DNA of 64,000 nt from T3Sed10-241 sp036796255. Lineage in GTDB: Bacteria; Bacteroidota; Bacteroidia; Flavobacteriales_D; Cryomorphaceae. Location of the stretch: contig DAIRDH010000009.1 of the NCBI GenBank assembly GCA_036796255.1, positions 1-64,000 of the forward strand, in the 5' to 3' direction. Positions 17,082 through 25,012 of this stretch are shown here, piece after piece. Below the pieces are notes generated by a model. It was not told where the DNA came from. It saw only the letters and a program-made list of their open reading frames with translations, and made no database searches. Position 1 is the stretch's first letter, and each line of letters begins with the position of its first letter. The position numbers and the translations under genes are program-made.

Positions 17082-19838
17082 ATGATGTCTCTTAAAGGTG
17101 AACAACTAAAAAAAATTCTGCTCGATTCTCAAAACTACCGGCTGAATTCAAAGCTCTATGGAGAGTTTTATATAGACTCAAGTGATATTGAAGATTCCTG
17201 GATTGCTCCGGATTTCATGACTGAACTGGGCTATGTAAAGGACGATATGCATGACGCGGATTTTTGGAGTTTGCTCCATCTCGTTGACCGCAAGCAATTA
17301 ATGAAACAGTTGAAGGGCGGTGCCTTCATGGAACGATCGACTGTAGCTTCGCTTGTTCGGTTGAAACGAAAGGACAAGGTCTATGTTCAGGCCAGCCTTA
17401 AAATTCAGCTTATCAAAAGTTCGAATTCCGGTGAGCCTGAGGTTTTCTATGGCATATGTACGCTTTTGCCAGAGGCGAAAGGCCAGTTGCCGATCGAGCG
17501 CGTTTCATATAGCCGTATGGTGCTGGAAGCCATACCTGACATGTTCTTTGTGATCAACGCGCAGGGCTTAATCTTGGATTATAAGCCAGGGAAGTCAGAG
17601 GAGTCGGCAAATCTCGACGCAGATGAAACGATCGGGCTAAGCATCAATGAAGTGATGCCCGATTTTGTAGTTGATCAAATCAGCAAATGCATCGATTTAC
17701 TGGAATCGGGCAATCCTGCTTCGACCTTCGAGTATGCCCTCGATTGGGACAGCGGCACAGAATATTATGCATGTCATTTGAGTACACTTGGAGAAGGTGT
17801 GTTTTTGGCGATTGTTCAAAACGTAACACACCGTAAGCGCAAGGATGAGATGCTCAAGGAGGTATTTGAGCGCCGCCGTATTTTTATTGAGCAGGCTCCT
17901 AACGCTATAGCGATGCTGGATAAGGACTTGCGCTACCTCGCCGTGAGCAACCAATGGATTGAAGATTACAACTTGCAGAATGTTCAGATTCTTGGAGTTG
18001 ATCACTTTAGCATTTTCAACAATGTGGATGCGAAATTCAAATCCCTGATGCATGATGCACTGAGGGGAAATGGTTTTAAAAGCAATGCAGACCCTTATCT
18101 GCGCAATGATGGATTGGAAATGATCATAAAATGGGAGGCAAGGCCCTGGTATATAAGCAATGATGACATAGGTGGAATCATCATTCTTACTGAAGACATT
18201 ACTGAAAGAAGTCGCATAGCGCATGAAAATGCGCGGCTTTCGACGCTTCAGCAATTGCTGATGGGTATTTCAACCCGGTTTATGAATGTGACCAACAAGG
18301 ATTTTGATTCTGAAGTCCAACATGCGCTCGCACTTTTGGGAAATGATGTAAGTGCCGACCGGATTTATGTTTTTCAATACGATTGGGCCAATCACTGCTC
18401 CAACAACACCCATGAATGGTGTGCCGAGGGTATAGAACCTCAAATGGATGAGCTGCAAGGGTTGAGTTTTGACTTTAGTCTGGATTGGCCAGAAAAGCAC
18501 AAAAAGGGAGAAGAGATTTACATTGCCGACAGTGCCGCGCTGGAAGAGGGGCCCTTGAAAGAGATTTTATTGCCGCAAGACATTAAGAGCCTGTTGACCA
18601 TTCCACTATTGCATCAAGGTGATTGCCTGGGTTTTGTGGGTTTTGATTCGGTGTTTAAATGTTCGCCATTTCCTGAAAAAGAAAGGGAGCTGCTGTCCCT
18701 GTTTGCAGACATGCTGGTGAATGTGATGGTGCGTCTCAAAGCCCAGCGCGAATTGAGAAATACCAAAGCCCAACTTGAAGGTATCTTGCTTGAAATGAAT
18801 GATGTTGTATGGTCGCTTAGCCTACCTTCTCAGGAAACGGTTTTTCTTTCGCCTTCAGCCGAGAAGCTGGTTGGGTGTCCAATCAATTTAGGAGAAAAGA
18901 ATGTTTTTTGGTGGGAAGAGTTTATTCATCCGGAGGATAAATTCATTTTCAACAACATCATGAGCGATTTATCTATAGAGGGTAAATATGCCGGGCAGCT
19001 CCGCATCATCGCAAATGATGGTGAGGTCAAATGGGTGCACTCTCACGGCAGGGTAATTCGCAACAGCGAAGGAAAGGCAATCCGAATTGACGCTTTGGTC
19101 AGTGACATAACGGCACAAAAGCGAAATGAACTTAAGGTGAATGATCTTTTGAACCTTGCGAACGACCAAAACGACAGGTTCAAGAATTTCGCACATATAG
19201 TCACCCATAATTTACGCAGCAATTCAACCAATATTGATATTTTGCTTAAGTTTTGGATGGAAGAAGAAGATCCAAAAATCAAGATGGATTTTTTGAACAA
19301 TTTACAGCATGCTGTCACTTGTCTCAATAAGAACATTGAGGATTTGAACGAGGTTGTAGAACTCACCACCAATACGGATGCCGCCTTACGGCCAATTGGC
19401 CTCGCAGTGGCTGCCAATGCGAGTCTCGGGAGCCTTCAAGCATTTCAAAACAGTGCCGGAGCGCAAGTAGAAATGGAAATCGGGCCCGAAATGAAGGTGC
19501 TGGCAGTACCGGCCTATCTTACCAGCGTGTTGCACAACTTGATCAACAACGGTATCAAGTACCGCCATCCGGAGCGCAAGCCAGTTGTACACATTCGCGC
19601 AGAAAAAGAAGGAGACTTTTGTGTGCTTGACATTTGCGACAATGGATTGGGGATTGATCTGAAGGAGCATGGCTCCAAGCTTTTTGGGTTCCTGAAAACA
19701 TTCCACCATCATCCTGAGGCCCGCGGCCTAGGTCTTTTTATTACCAAAAATCAGGTAATAGCCATGGGCGGTCGCATTGAAGTGGATAGCGTACCTGGCG
19801 AATGGACAGCTTTCAAAGTTTACCTCAAAGTGGCTTAA
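17082..19838 (+). CDS. Multi-PAS/GAF sensor histidine kinase
   Basis: Sensor kinase of 918 residues with no signal peptide or membrane segment, so probably cytosolic. N-terminal PAS-like region (about 30-130), PAS (145-255, VLEAIPDMFFVINAQG), PAS (262-378, FIEQAPNAIAMLD), GAF (about 382-560), PAS (564-678, with the HPED motif FIHPEDKFIF and PAC end). The dimerisation/phosphotransfer helix follows with H709 in FAHIVTHNLRSN. The HATPase_c domain carries N box LHNLINNGIKY, G1 CDNGLGI and G2 RGLGLFI. The HNLRS H-box variant is common in Bacteroidota kinases. No response regulator is adjacent, so it is an orphan whose input and output are unknown. Light, redox or a small ligand are possible given the PAS/GAF array. 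An alternative start three bases later (17085) is equally good. It ends eight bases from the convergent ammonium transporter gene. Confidence 0.93.
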   Translation: MMSLKGEQLKKILLDSQNYRLNSKLYGEFYIDSSDIEDSWIAPDFMTELGYVKDDMHDADFWSLLHLVDRKQLMKQLKGGAFMERSTVASLVRLKRKDKVYVQASLKIQLIKSSNSGEPEVFYGICTLLPEAKGQLPIERVSYSRMVLEAIPDMFFVINAQGLILDYKPGKSEESANLDADETIGLSINEVMPDFVVDQISKCIDLLESGNPASTFEYALDWDSGTEYYACHLSTLGEGVFLAIVQNVTHRKRKDEMLKEVFERRRIFIEQAPNAIAMLDKDLRYLAVSNQWIEDYNLQNVQILGVDHFSIFNNVDAKFKSLMHDALRGNGFKSNADPYLRNDGLEMIIKWEARPWYISNDDIGGIIILTEDITERSRIAHENARLSTLQQLLMGISTRFMNVTNKDFDSEVQHALALLGNDVSADRIYVFQYDWANHCSNNTHEWCAEGIEPQMDELQGLSFDFSLDWPEKHKKGEEIYIADSAALEEGPLKEILLPQDIKSLLTIPLLHQGDCLGFVGFDSVFKCSPFPEKERELLSLFADMLVNVMVRLKAQRELRNTKAQLEGILLEMNDVVWSLSLPSQETVFLSPSAEKLVGCPINLGEKNVFWWEEFIHPEDKFIFNNIMSDLSIEGKYAGQLRIIANDGEVKWVHSHGRVIRNSEGKAIRIDALVSDITAQKRNELKVNDLLNLANDQNDRFKNFAHIVTHNLRSNSTNIDILLKFWMEEEDPKIKMDFLNNLQHAVTCLNKNIEDLNEVVELTTNTDAALRPIGLAVAANASLGSLQAFQNSAGAQVEMEIGPEMKVLAVPAYLTSVLHNLINNGIKYRHPERKPVVHIRAEKEGDFCVLDICDNGLGIDLKEHGSKLFGFLKTFHHHPEARGLGLFITKNQVIAMGGRIEVDSVPGEWTAFKVYLKVA

Positions 19839-19846
19839 GCTGATTT

Positions 19847-21163
19847 TTATTGAAAACCTTTGATCAATTCATTGTGCTGACTTAAGTCTAGCCCGATTTC
19901 TTCTTGCTCGGCGCTCACCCTCAAGGGCGCAATTTTATCGGTGATCAGGTACAGCACCCACGATACCGCGAATATGAGCGGCACCAATACCACCAAGGTG
20001 ATGAGGTGCAGCATGAAAAGAGAAGAGTCACCGGTGGTGTACCAACCGCCTTCGAGTGCAAAGACTGCTGTGAGCAACATGCCAACCATGCCGCCAAGTC
20101 CGTGACAGGCAAATACATCTAAGGTATCGTCCAGTATCTTTTTGCGCCCTATGCGGTGCATGGCCCAATTGCTGATGAGGGCCGCGAGTACACCAATGAG
20201 CAAGCTGGGCCCGGCTGTTACAAAACCTGCCGCGGGTGTAATGGCTACCAGACCAACCACGGCACCAATGCAAGCGCCCAGGGCTCCTGGCCTTTTGCCG
20301 CGCGCAGCATCGTATACGATCCAGGCAAGCATGGCTGCTGCCGATGCCAAATGGGTGTTCCACAATGCGCTTACAGCAACGGTGTCAGCCGCCAGCGCTG
20401 AACCTGCATTGAAACCGAACCAGCCAAACCACAGCAGTCCGGTGCCTAGAATCACGTATGGAATGTGGACAGGATCTTCTTCCTGACCATCATTAATTTT
20501 CCGTTTGCCAAGGTATAGCGCACCTGTGAGGGCGGCCACCCCGGCCGATATGTGAACAACTGTGCCGCCCGCAAAGTCCAGTATCCCCATGCTCGCAAGC
20601 AGCCCATCGGGATGCCAGGTCATATGCGCAAGCGGGCAATAAACCACCAGGCTAAACAGGCAAATGAAAATAATATACGACCAAAAACGCACCCTTTCGG
20701 CAAATGAACCGGTGATGAGCGCCGGGGTGATGATGGCGAACTTGAGCTGAAAGGCAGCAAAAAGCACGAAAGGCAGTCCGGAGGCAATGACCGGATGAGG
20801 GGCAGTACCCACGTTGTGGAAAAACGGAAAGCTCCGCGGATCACCAACAATGCCTCCCAGGCTTTCGCCAAAGGCCAGACTGAAACCCACCACATACCAA
20901 AAGATTGAAATTACTCCCAAGGCTATGAAGCTCTGCAAAAGAGTAGAAATGATGTTTTTGGCGCGCACCATACCGCCATAGAAGAAGGACAGCCCCGGCG
21001 TCATGAGCAATACCAAGGCTGTGGCGGTAATCATCCATGCGAGGTCGCCGGTATCAAATGCCTCGATGGCTTCCGGATGCATGGGTTCAAAAAGTACTGA
21101 GAGCAGGCTGAAAACTACAAGTAACACCAGGGCGATACGCCCGAAAGTTTGATTTCTTCGCAT
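19847..21163 (-). CDS. amt: Ammonium transporter (Amt/MEP/Rh family)
   Basis: Integral membrane ammonium channel of 438 residues with an N-terminal hydrophobic segment and 11 transmembrane helices. Diagnostic residues are visible: first twin histidine in GTVVHISAGVAAL, second in FACHGLGGMVG, the periplasmic ammonium-recruitment region LSFFYGGMVRAKN, and SFAERVRF. It scavenges NH4+ at low external concentration. No glnK/P-II gene is adjacent, unlike many Proteobacteria. Its 3' end faces the histidine kinase gene with only eight bases between stop codons and no room for a dedicated terminator. Upstream, a 9-bp inverted repeat at 21246-21269 is a candidate regulatory site. Confidence 0.96.
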   Translation of the reverse strand: MRRNQTFGRIALVLLVVFSLLSVLFEPMHPEAIEAFDTGDLAWMITATALVLLMTPGLSFFYGGMVRAKNIISTLLQSFIALGVISIFWYVVGFSLAFGESLGGIVGDPRSFPFFHNVGTAPHPVIASGLPFVLFAAFQLKFAIITPALITGSFAERVRFWSYIIFICLFSLVVYCPLAHMTWHPDGLLASMGILDFAGGTVVHISAGVAALTGALYLGKRKINDGQEEDPVHIPYVILGTGLLWFGWFGFNAGSALAADTVAVSALWNTHLASAAAMLAWIVYDAARGKRPGALGACIGAVVGLVAITPAAGFVTAGPSLLIGVLAALISNWAMHRIGRKKILDDTLDVFACHGLGGMVGMLLTAVFALEGGWYTTGDSSLFMLHLITLVVLVPLIFAVSWVLYLITDKIAPLRVSAEQEEIGLDLSQHNELIKGFQ

Positions 21164-21245
21164 GTGGATGTCGCATTGATGGGTGCGACTGCGAATTAAA
21201 TTATTTTTTCAATCTGAGGGGTCTGTTTTGCTGAAATGTGGAAAA

Positions 21246-21269
21246 AAATAAATGTCATTTCATTTATTT
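21246..21269. promoter_or_regulatory. 9-bp perfect inverted repeat upstream of amt
   Basis: AAATAAATG at 21246-21254 and CATTTATTT at 21261-21269 form a perfect inverted repeat with a 6-base spacer, 83-106 bases before the amt start codon. With no T run it is more likely an operator than a terminator; AT-richness of the spacer lowers the significance. Confidence 0.35.
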
Positions 21270-21316
21270 AGGGGTAAACGCTGAAATAATGGCAAAAAAT
21301 ACACATACACCCCTTG

Positions 21317-22339
21317 TTACATAGGGGACGCTTTCATTTGATCAACTTTTACTTTTTCCATTTGTAGCTGCTCTACGGCAAAATTTTCAACGGCCAGGAT
21401 CACCTCTTCCACTGATTTTGACATCAGGTCGCAGGGGATGACATGCGTTTCAGCATCGGGAAAGGCTACGGCAACTTTCAATGGATCGGGCGTGCCCACT
21501 TGCTCGTGCATTTTCTTGATGGCCGATACCTTAACTGTTGGATCCTGATGGACTTCATCCCGGTAGTAAAACCCATTCCACACCGGGCAGGTCACGGCCT
21601 CAAAGGTGCTTTTGGTAGCGGCAGTACTTACAAGTTGTTGCAGCTCAACGGTCGCTTCTAAGCGGTAGGTATCATACCAATACTTTCGGTAATCTTTATC
21701 ACTGGGCACTGTGCGGGTGTTGCCTTTGAAGACGAGACGTGCCAATTGCAAGCCCCATGGCTTGTTGAGCAAGAATGCCGCAGGGTCATTGATTTCAATA
21801 TTCGGAGAGAAATTGATCAGGGCTTTGATCTCCGGATAGGTCGCGGCTAGCTTGATGGCCAGGGTGCCGCCCGTACTCGTGCTCATGATGATAACTTCAT
21901 CGCCGAGTTCTTTTCCAATGGCGTAGGCTTCTTTGGCACTGTTCCAAAGTCGATCGGCGCTGAGGTGATACATGGCTTCCGTAGTGTCAATACCATGGTC
22001 GGAGAGCCTTGCGAGGTAGAGGTTGCAGCCAAACTTCTCTGCAAAATCCATATGAGCAGGAAACCCCTCACGCTGGCTCGCTGAAAAACCGTGCAGGTAC
22101 ACAAGGGCCACAGGGGTTTTGGCTTTGGTGGCCGGGTTGGCCCATACGATGCGCGCCTCGTTGTTGGGCTTGAGCTTGTGCTTCTGCTCCTTGCTGGTCA
22201 CGTAGGCTTCGAGTGCTCCGCTCATTTGCGGAAGCGATGGAAGGGCAGGGTCATAGGAAGGCCTGTCAGGGCTGGGGCCCAAAAAGTAGGCTGCCACAAG
22301 GAGGACGAGCAGGAAGAGAAGTATGCGACGCTTTTTCAT
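21317..22339 (-). CDS. Membrane-anchored or exported alpha/beta hydrolase
   Basis: Serine hydrolase of 340 residues with an N-terminal signal anchor (KKRRILLFLLVLLVAAYFLG), so it acts outside the cytoplasm, probably tethered to the inner membrane. The fold is recognised from the oxyanion-hole strand VALVYLHGFSAS and a nucleophile elbow at residues 153-157 that reads S-T-S-T-G instead of the usual G-x-S-x-G, with S155 as likely nucleophile. The segment AETHVIP near the C-terminus provides a candidate catalytic histidine. Esterase or lipase-like activity is likely but the substrate is unknown. The start is 21 bases downstream of the TIGR02757 gene stop, so it is probably the last gene of a four-gene minus-strand operon that begins near the small membrane protein at 24018. 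Confidence 0.78.
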   Translation of the reverse strand: MKKRRILLFLLVLLVAAYFLGPSPDRPSYDPALPSLPQMSGALEAYVTSKEQKHKLKPNNEARIVWANPATKAKTPVALVYLHGFSASQREGFPAHMDFAEKFGCNLYLARLSDHGIDTTEAMYHLSADRLWNSAKEAYAIGKELGDEVIIMSTSTGGTLAIKLAATYPEIKALINFSPNIEINDPAAFLLNKPWGLQLARLVFKGNTRTVPSDKDYRKYWYDTYRLEATVELQQLVSTAATKSTFEAVTCPVWNGFYYRDEVHQDPTVKVSAIKKMHEQVGTPDPLKVAVAFPDAETHVIPCDLMSKSVEEVILAVENFAVEQLQMEKVKVDQMKASPM

Positions 22340-22360
22340 GGGGAAGATTTGCGGATGAAA

Positions 22361-23131
22361 TTAGAATTTTTCGAAGACTCCAAGGCCAAATAGTGCGAAA
22401 TCAAGCCGTACGGGGTCATTTTTATCGATGCGTCGCAGGGCTGAGGTCAGTTCTACCACGGCTTTCCAGTCGTCTTGCTTGCGGGTGAGCAGGCCCAGCT
22501 TGCGCGCCACGCGTGAGGTGTGCACATCCAGGGGGATGTAAAGCTGTGCAGGTTTCATGCTTTTCCAAATGCCAAAATCAACCCCCTGCTCATCTTGCCG
22601 CACCATCCAGCGCAAGTACATGTTCATGCGCTTTGCCGCCGATCCTTTCAAAGGGTCGGGCAAATGTTTGCGGCTGCGCGGCAAATGCGGCACTTCAAAA
22701 AATGCCGTTTTGAACCTGTTCCAGCCACTGCCTGGCTCAGCCAGGTCGCCTTCAAAGCATTTTTGCAGCAATGCCTCCAGGCCGCCCTCTTGCTGGTACA
22801 CCCTGCGCAGGGCGTGCATGAAGGTGATGGTATCGTCGCCGTTGAAGGTGCGGTGCACAAAGCCTGTAAAGGGCTTTAAGTCCTTGTCGCTAAAGTTGAG
22901 TATGAAGTCATGGGGCGTGTTGCCCATCAGTTCCGTAAGCCGCTTTGCATTGTTTACAATTGTGACGCGCTGCCCCCAGGCGATTACCGCGGAGAGAAAT
23001 CCGGCGATTTCAATGTCTTCTTTCAGCGAGTATTGACGTGGAATCTGTATGGGATCCGTCTCGATAAATTCGGGATGGTTGTATTGGATCGCCTTCTCGC
23101 GAAGGAACTGGGCTAATTCAGCTTTCCTCAA
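22361..23131 (-). CDS. TIGR02757 family protein (DUF2400)
   Basis: Conserved 256-residue protein of the TIGR02757/DUF2400 family, found widely in Bacteroidota, Epsilonproteobacteria and spirochaetes, with no established biochemical function. Recognised from the N-terminal YNHPEFIETDP region, the IAGFLSAVIAWGQR segment and the LYIPLDVHTSRVARKLGLL motif, which resembles the helix-hairpin-helix DNA glycosylase fold; a DNA-repair-like role is therefore only an inference. Length is typical. It begins four bases after the lolD-like gene stop and so is almost certainly co-transcribed with it. Confidence 0.88.
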   Translation of the reverse strand: MRKAELAQFLREKAIQYNHPEFIETDPIQIPRQYSLKEDIEIAGFLSAVIAWGQRVTIVNNAKRLTELMGNTPHDFILNFSDKDLKPFTGFVHRTFNGDDTITFMHALRRVYQQEGGLEALLQKCFEGDLAEPGSGWNRFKTAFFEVPHLPRSRKHLPDPLKGSAAKRMNMYLRWMVRQDEQGVDFGIWKSMKPAQLYIPLDVHTSRVARKLGLLTRKQDDWKAVVELTSALRRIDKNDPVRLDFALFGLGVFEKF

Positions 23132-23135
23132 GTTA

Positions 23136-23810
23136 TCAAGGCTTTATGGCAGTCGACTTGGCCTCAAAGAGGCCATCGACCATTGTGAGTTGCCGGTCAG
23201 CCATTTGTGCCAGCTCGTGGTTGTGGGTCACAATTACGAAAGTTTGGTCAAATTCCTTGCGCAGCTCAAAGAATAGGGAGTGAAGCATGGCGGCATTTGC
23301 AGAGTCGAGATTGCCTGAAGGCTCATCGGCAAAAACCACATTGGGTCGGTTGACGATGGCCCGCGCCACAGCAACGCGCTGCTGCTCTCCGCCGCTTAAT
23401 TCAGAGGGTTTGTGATCGGCCCTGGCGAGAATCCCGAGTCGCTCGAGCAATGCCCGGGCCATTTGCTCGGCTTCTTTCTTCGACTTTCCGGCTATAAATG
23501 CCGGAATGCACACATTCTCAAGCGCCGTGAATTCGGGAAGGAGGTGGTGAAACTGAAAGATAAAACCGATGTGCTTGTTGCGAAAAGCACTGAGGCGCAA
23601 GCCACTGAGTGAAGTGACTTCTGTACCGCCTATGGACAATACACCGCTGTCGGGTTTATCGAGCGTACCCAATATCTGCAGCAATGTAGTTTTGCCAGCG
23701 CCGCTGGCACCTACCACAGATACCACCTCGCCGCGCTTTACGTGCATGTTGACACCCTTCAGTACTTCAAGGCTGCCATAGGCTTTTCGGATGTTTCTGG
23801 CTTCAATCAT
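23136..23810 (-). CDS. lolD: ABC transporter ATP-binding protein, LolD-like
   Basis: ATPase subunit of 224 residues of the MacB/LolD type. All nucleotide-binding motifs are present: Walker A GASGAGKT, Q-loop FQFHHLLPEFTALENV, signature LSGGEQQR, Walker B VVFADEP, and the H-loop in VTHNHELA. The FQFHHLLPEF segment is the form typical of lipoprotein-releasing LolCDE ATPases, suggesting a role in sending outer-membrane lipoproteins to LolA. The partner permease (LolC/E) is not adjacent. I choose the start at 23810 (MIEARNIRKAYG); an in-frame start at 23942 would add a 44-residue basic, non-homologous extension. Directly coupled to the TIGR02757 gene (four-base gap). Confidence 0.9.
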   Translation of the reverse strand: MIEARNIRKAYGSLEVLKGVNMHVKRGEVVSVVGASGAGKTTLLQILGTLDKPDSGVLSIGGTEVTSLSGLRLSAFRNKHIGFIFQFHHLLPEFTALENVCIPAFIAGKSKKEAEQMARALLERLGILARADHKPSELSGGEQQRVAVARAIVNRPNVVFADEPSGNLDSANAAMLHSLFFELRKEFDQTFVIVTHNHELAQMADRQLTMVDGLFEAKSTAIKP

Positions 23811-23880
23811 AAGCTTGCGAAGATAGACCTTCGCGGCAAATTTAAAGCCATTTGCTGAAAAAGCGGGACAAGGAAATACG

Positions 23881-24018
23881 TCACACCTTATTTCTGGATT
23901 TCTTCTGCTTCTTGCGTGCTTTCTTGTCGAAAACCTTGACAAGGATAACGATGGTCACAATAAAAAGCACGATCAAGCCAAGCTGTCCGTAAGGCGTGTA
24001 GAGTATGTTGAGATGCAT
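23881..24018 (-). CDS. Putative small single-pass membrane protein
   Basis: A 45-codon open frame not explained by any overlapping gene. It begins MHLNILYTPYGQ, has one strong hydrophobic helix (LGLIVLFIVTIVILV) and ends in a very basic tail (FDKKARKKQKKSRNK). This architecture (short exterior N-terminus, one helix, positive cytoplasmic tail obeying the positive-inside rule) is unlikely by chance. It sits 70 bases upstream of the LolD-like gene on the same strand, so it may be the first gene of that operon. No homologue is recognised and there is no strong ribosome binding site, which is normal for Bacteroidota. Confidence 0.5.
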   Translation of the reverse strand: MHLNILYTPYGQLGLIVLFIVTIVILVKVFDKKARKKQKKSRNKV

Positions 24019-24139
24019 AGGCTGCTGAATTTAGGGTCAATGTAGAAAAAATCCATTCAGATTCAAAATCCAAACACCCTGTGAAATGACCATCAATTCA
24101 TGCGCTCACCTTGCACCGGTGGCAACATTTTGTACCAAA

Positions 24140-24751
24140 TTAATGGGCCTTGCTGCTGCCATTTTGAGCAGCTGGGTAGTAGCAGCTCAGGATAGACTGA
24201 AGGGTGCTCTTTCCTTTCGAAATTTCCAAGGCTTGTACCCATGTATCTTGAGGAATGAATTTTTGCAGCGGTTGTACATGATCGGGCATGCGCTTCATGG
24301 CTGAGAGCACCTGCTTGTCCCACTGTTGGTGGTAGCGCAATATGTCGTCCGGATATACCGTCTTGCGTTTGGTTCCCTCGTCCACCCCTCTAAATGGCTC
24401 AGTCACGTTGAGGTAACCGTAGTCGTCGGTAAGTTGCTCGCCGGGCTCAATATCGCGGATGGCGATCTCAAAGTCATAGGCAGTGCTCAAGCAATTGGAT
24501 TTGAAACTGTGGTTCACGAAGCGTGCAATATCCCAACACAGCACAAACTGCCCTTTTCCATTCCGGTAGCAGTAGGTGTCGATTATTTCCTGGTAAGGCA
24601 GGGGCAATTTCTCGACATCCTCAGGGTCAAAGGTGCGGTCAAGTTTGTCGAGAACCCATGTTACTGTACCTTTAGGAATGAATTGGGTGGCTACTACACC
24701 GTAGCCTATTTCTTTGCTGATGAAGCGAAGTTCCGTGTGCGGATGAATCAT
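24140..24751 (-). CDS. SET domain-containing protein
   Basis: A 203-residue protein whose N-terminal 120 residues form a SET domain, the lysine methyltransferase fold best known from eukaryotic histone methylation. Visible motifs: the SAM-binding entrance GYGVVATQFIPKGT, the catalytic RFVNHSFKSNC (the NHS motif), and IEPGEQLTDDYGYL, which contains the D-Y motif with the catalytic tyrosine. No cysteine-rich post-SET zinc site is present; the C-terminal 80 residues are of unknown fold. Bacterial SET proteins are scattered and few have known targets; ribosomal or DNA-binding protein methylation is a possibility only. Same strand as the superoxide dismutase gene but 261 bp away, so probably its own unit. 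An AGATTAATCT palindrome abuts its start codon. Confidence 0.85.
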   Translation of the reverse strand: MIHPHTELRFISKEIGYGVVATQFIPKGTVTWVLDKLDRTFDPEDVEKLPLPYQEIIDTYCYRNGKGQFVLCWDIARFVNHSFKSNCLSTAYDFEIAIRDIEPGEQLTDDYGYLNVTEPFRGVDEGTKRKTVYPDDILRYHQQWDKQVLSAMKRMPDHVQPLQKFIPQDTWVQALEISKGKSTLQSILSCYYPAAQNGSSKAH

Positions 24752-24761
24752 AGATTAATCT
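24752..24761. promoter_or_regulatory. AGATTAATCT palindrome next to SET gene start
   Basis: Ten-base perfect palindrome identical to the core of the 16-bp operator-like site at 14472-14487, lying immediately upstream of the SET gene start codon. The flanks do not extend the symmetry (CAT...GAA), so it could be coincidence. Confidence 0.25.
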
Positions 24762-25012
24762 GAATTTTAGAACGAATTTCAATATTAGATACATATCAAG
24801 TTCATTTCTGATAAAATTTTTACATGCTGTAAATCAGCATTTAGTAGGCGATTTAGCAAATTGCGCGGTTAAAAAGAAAAATATATAGTCGCGTCTAACC
24901 CTTTTGGCTGAAAGCCTTGAATTTCAGGTCTTCTTTTTTATCGAAAACAAAGCAATGCGCGTCGAAATGACCACCCAGAATTAACGCTGACCTTTAATTT
25001 TTCTAACGGTGA

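Noticed and set aside
24824..24840. Hairpin ATGCTG-TAAAT-CAGCAT
   Set aside because: Only six base pairs and no T run, so not a credible terminator; too short to call an RNA.
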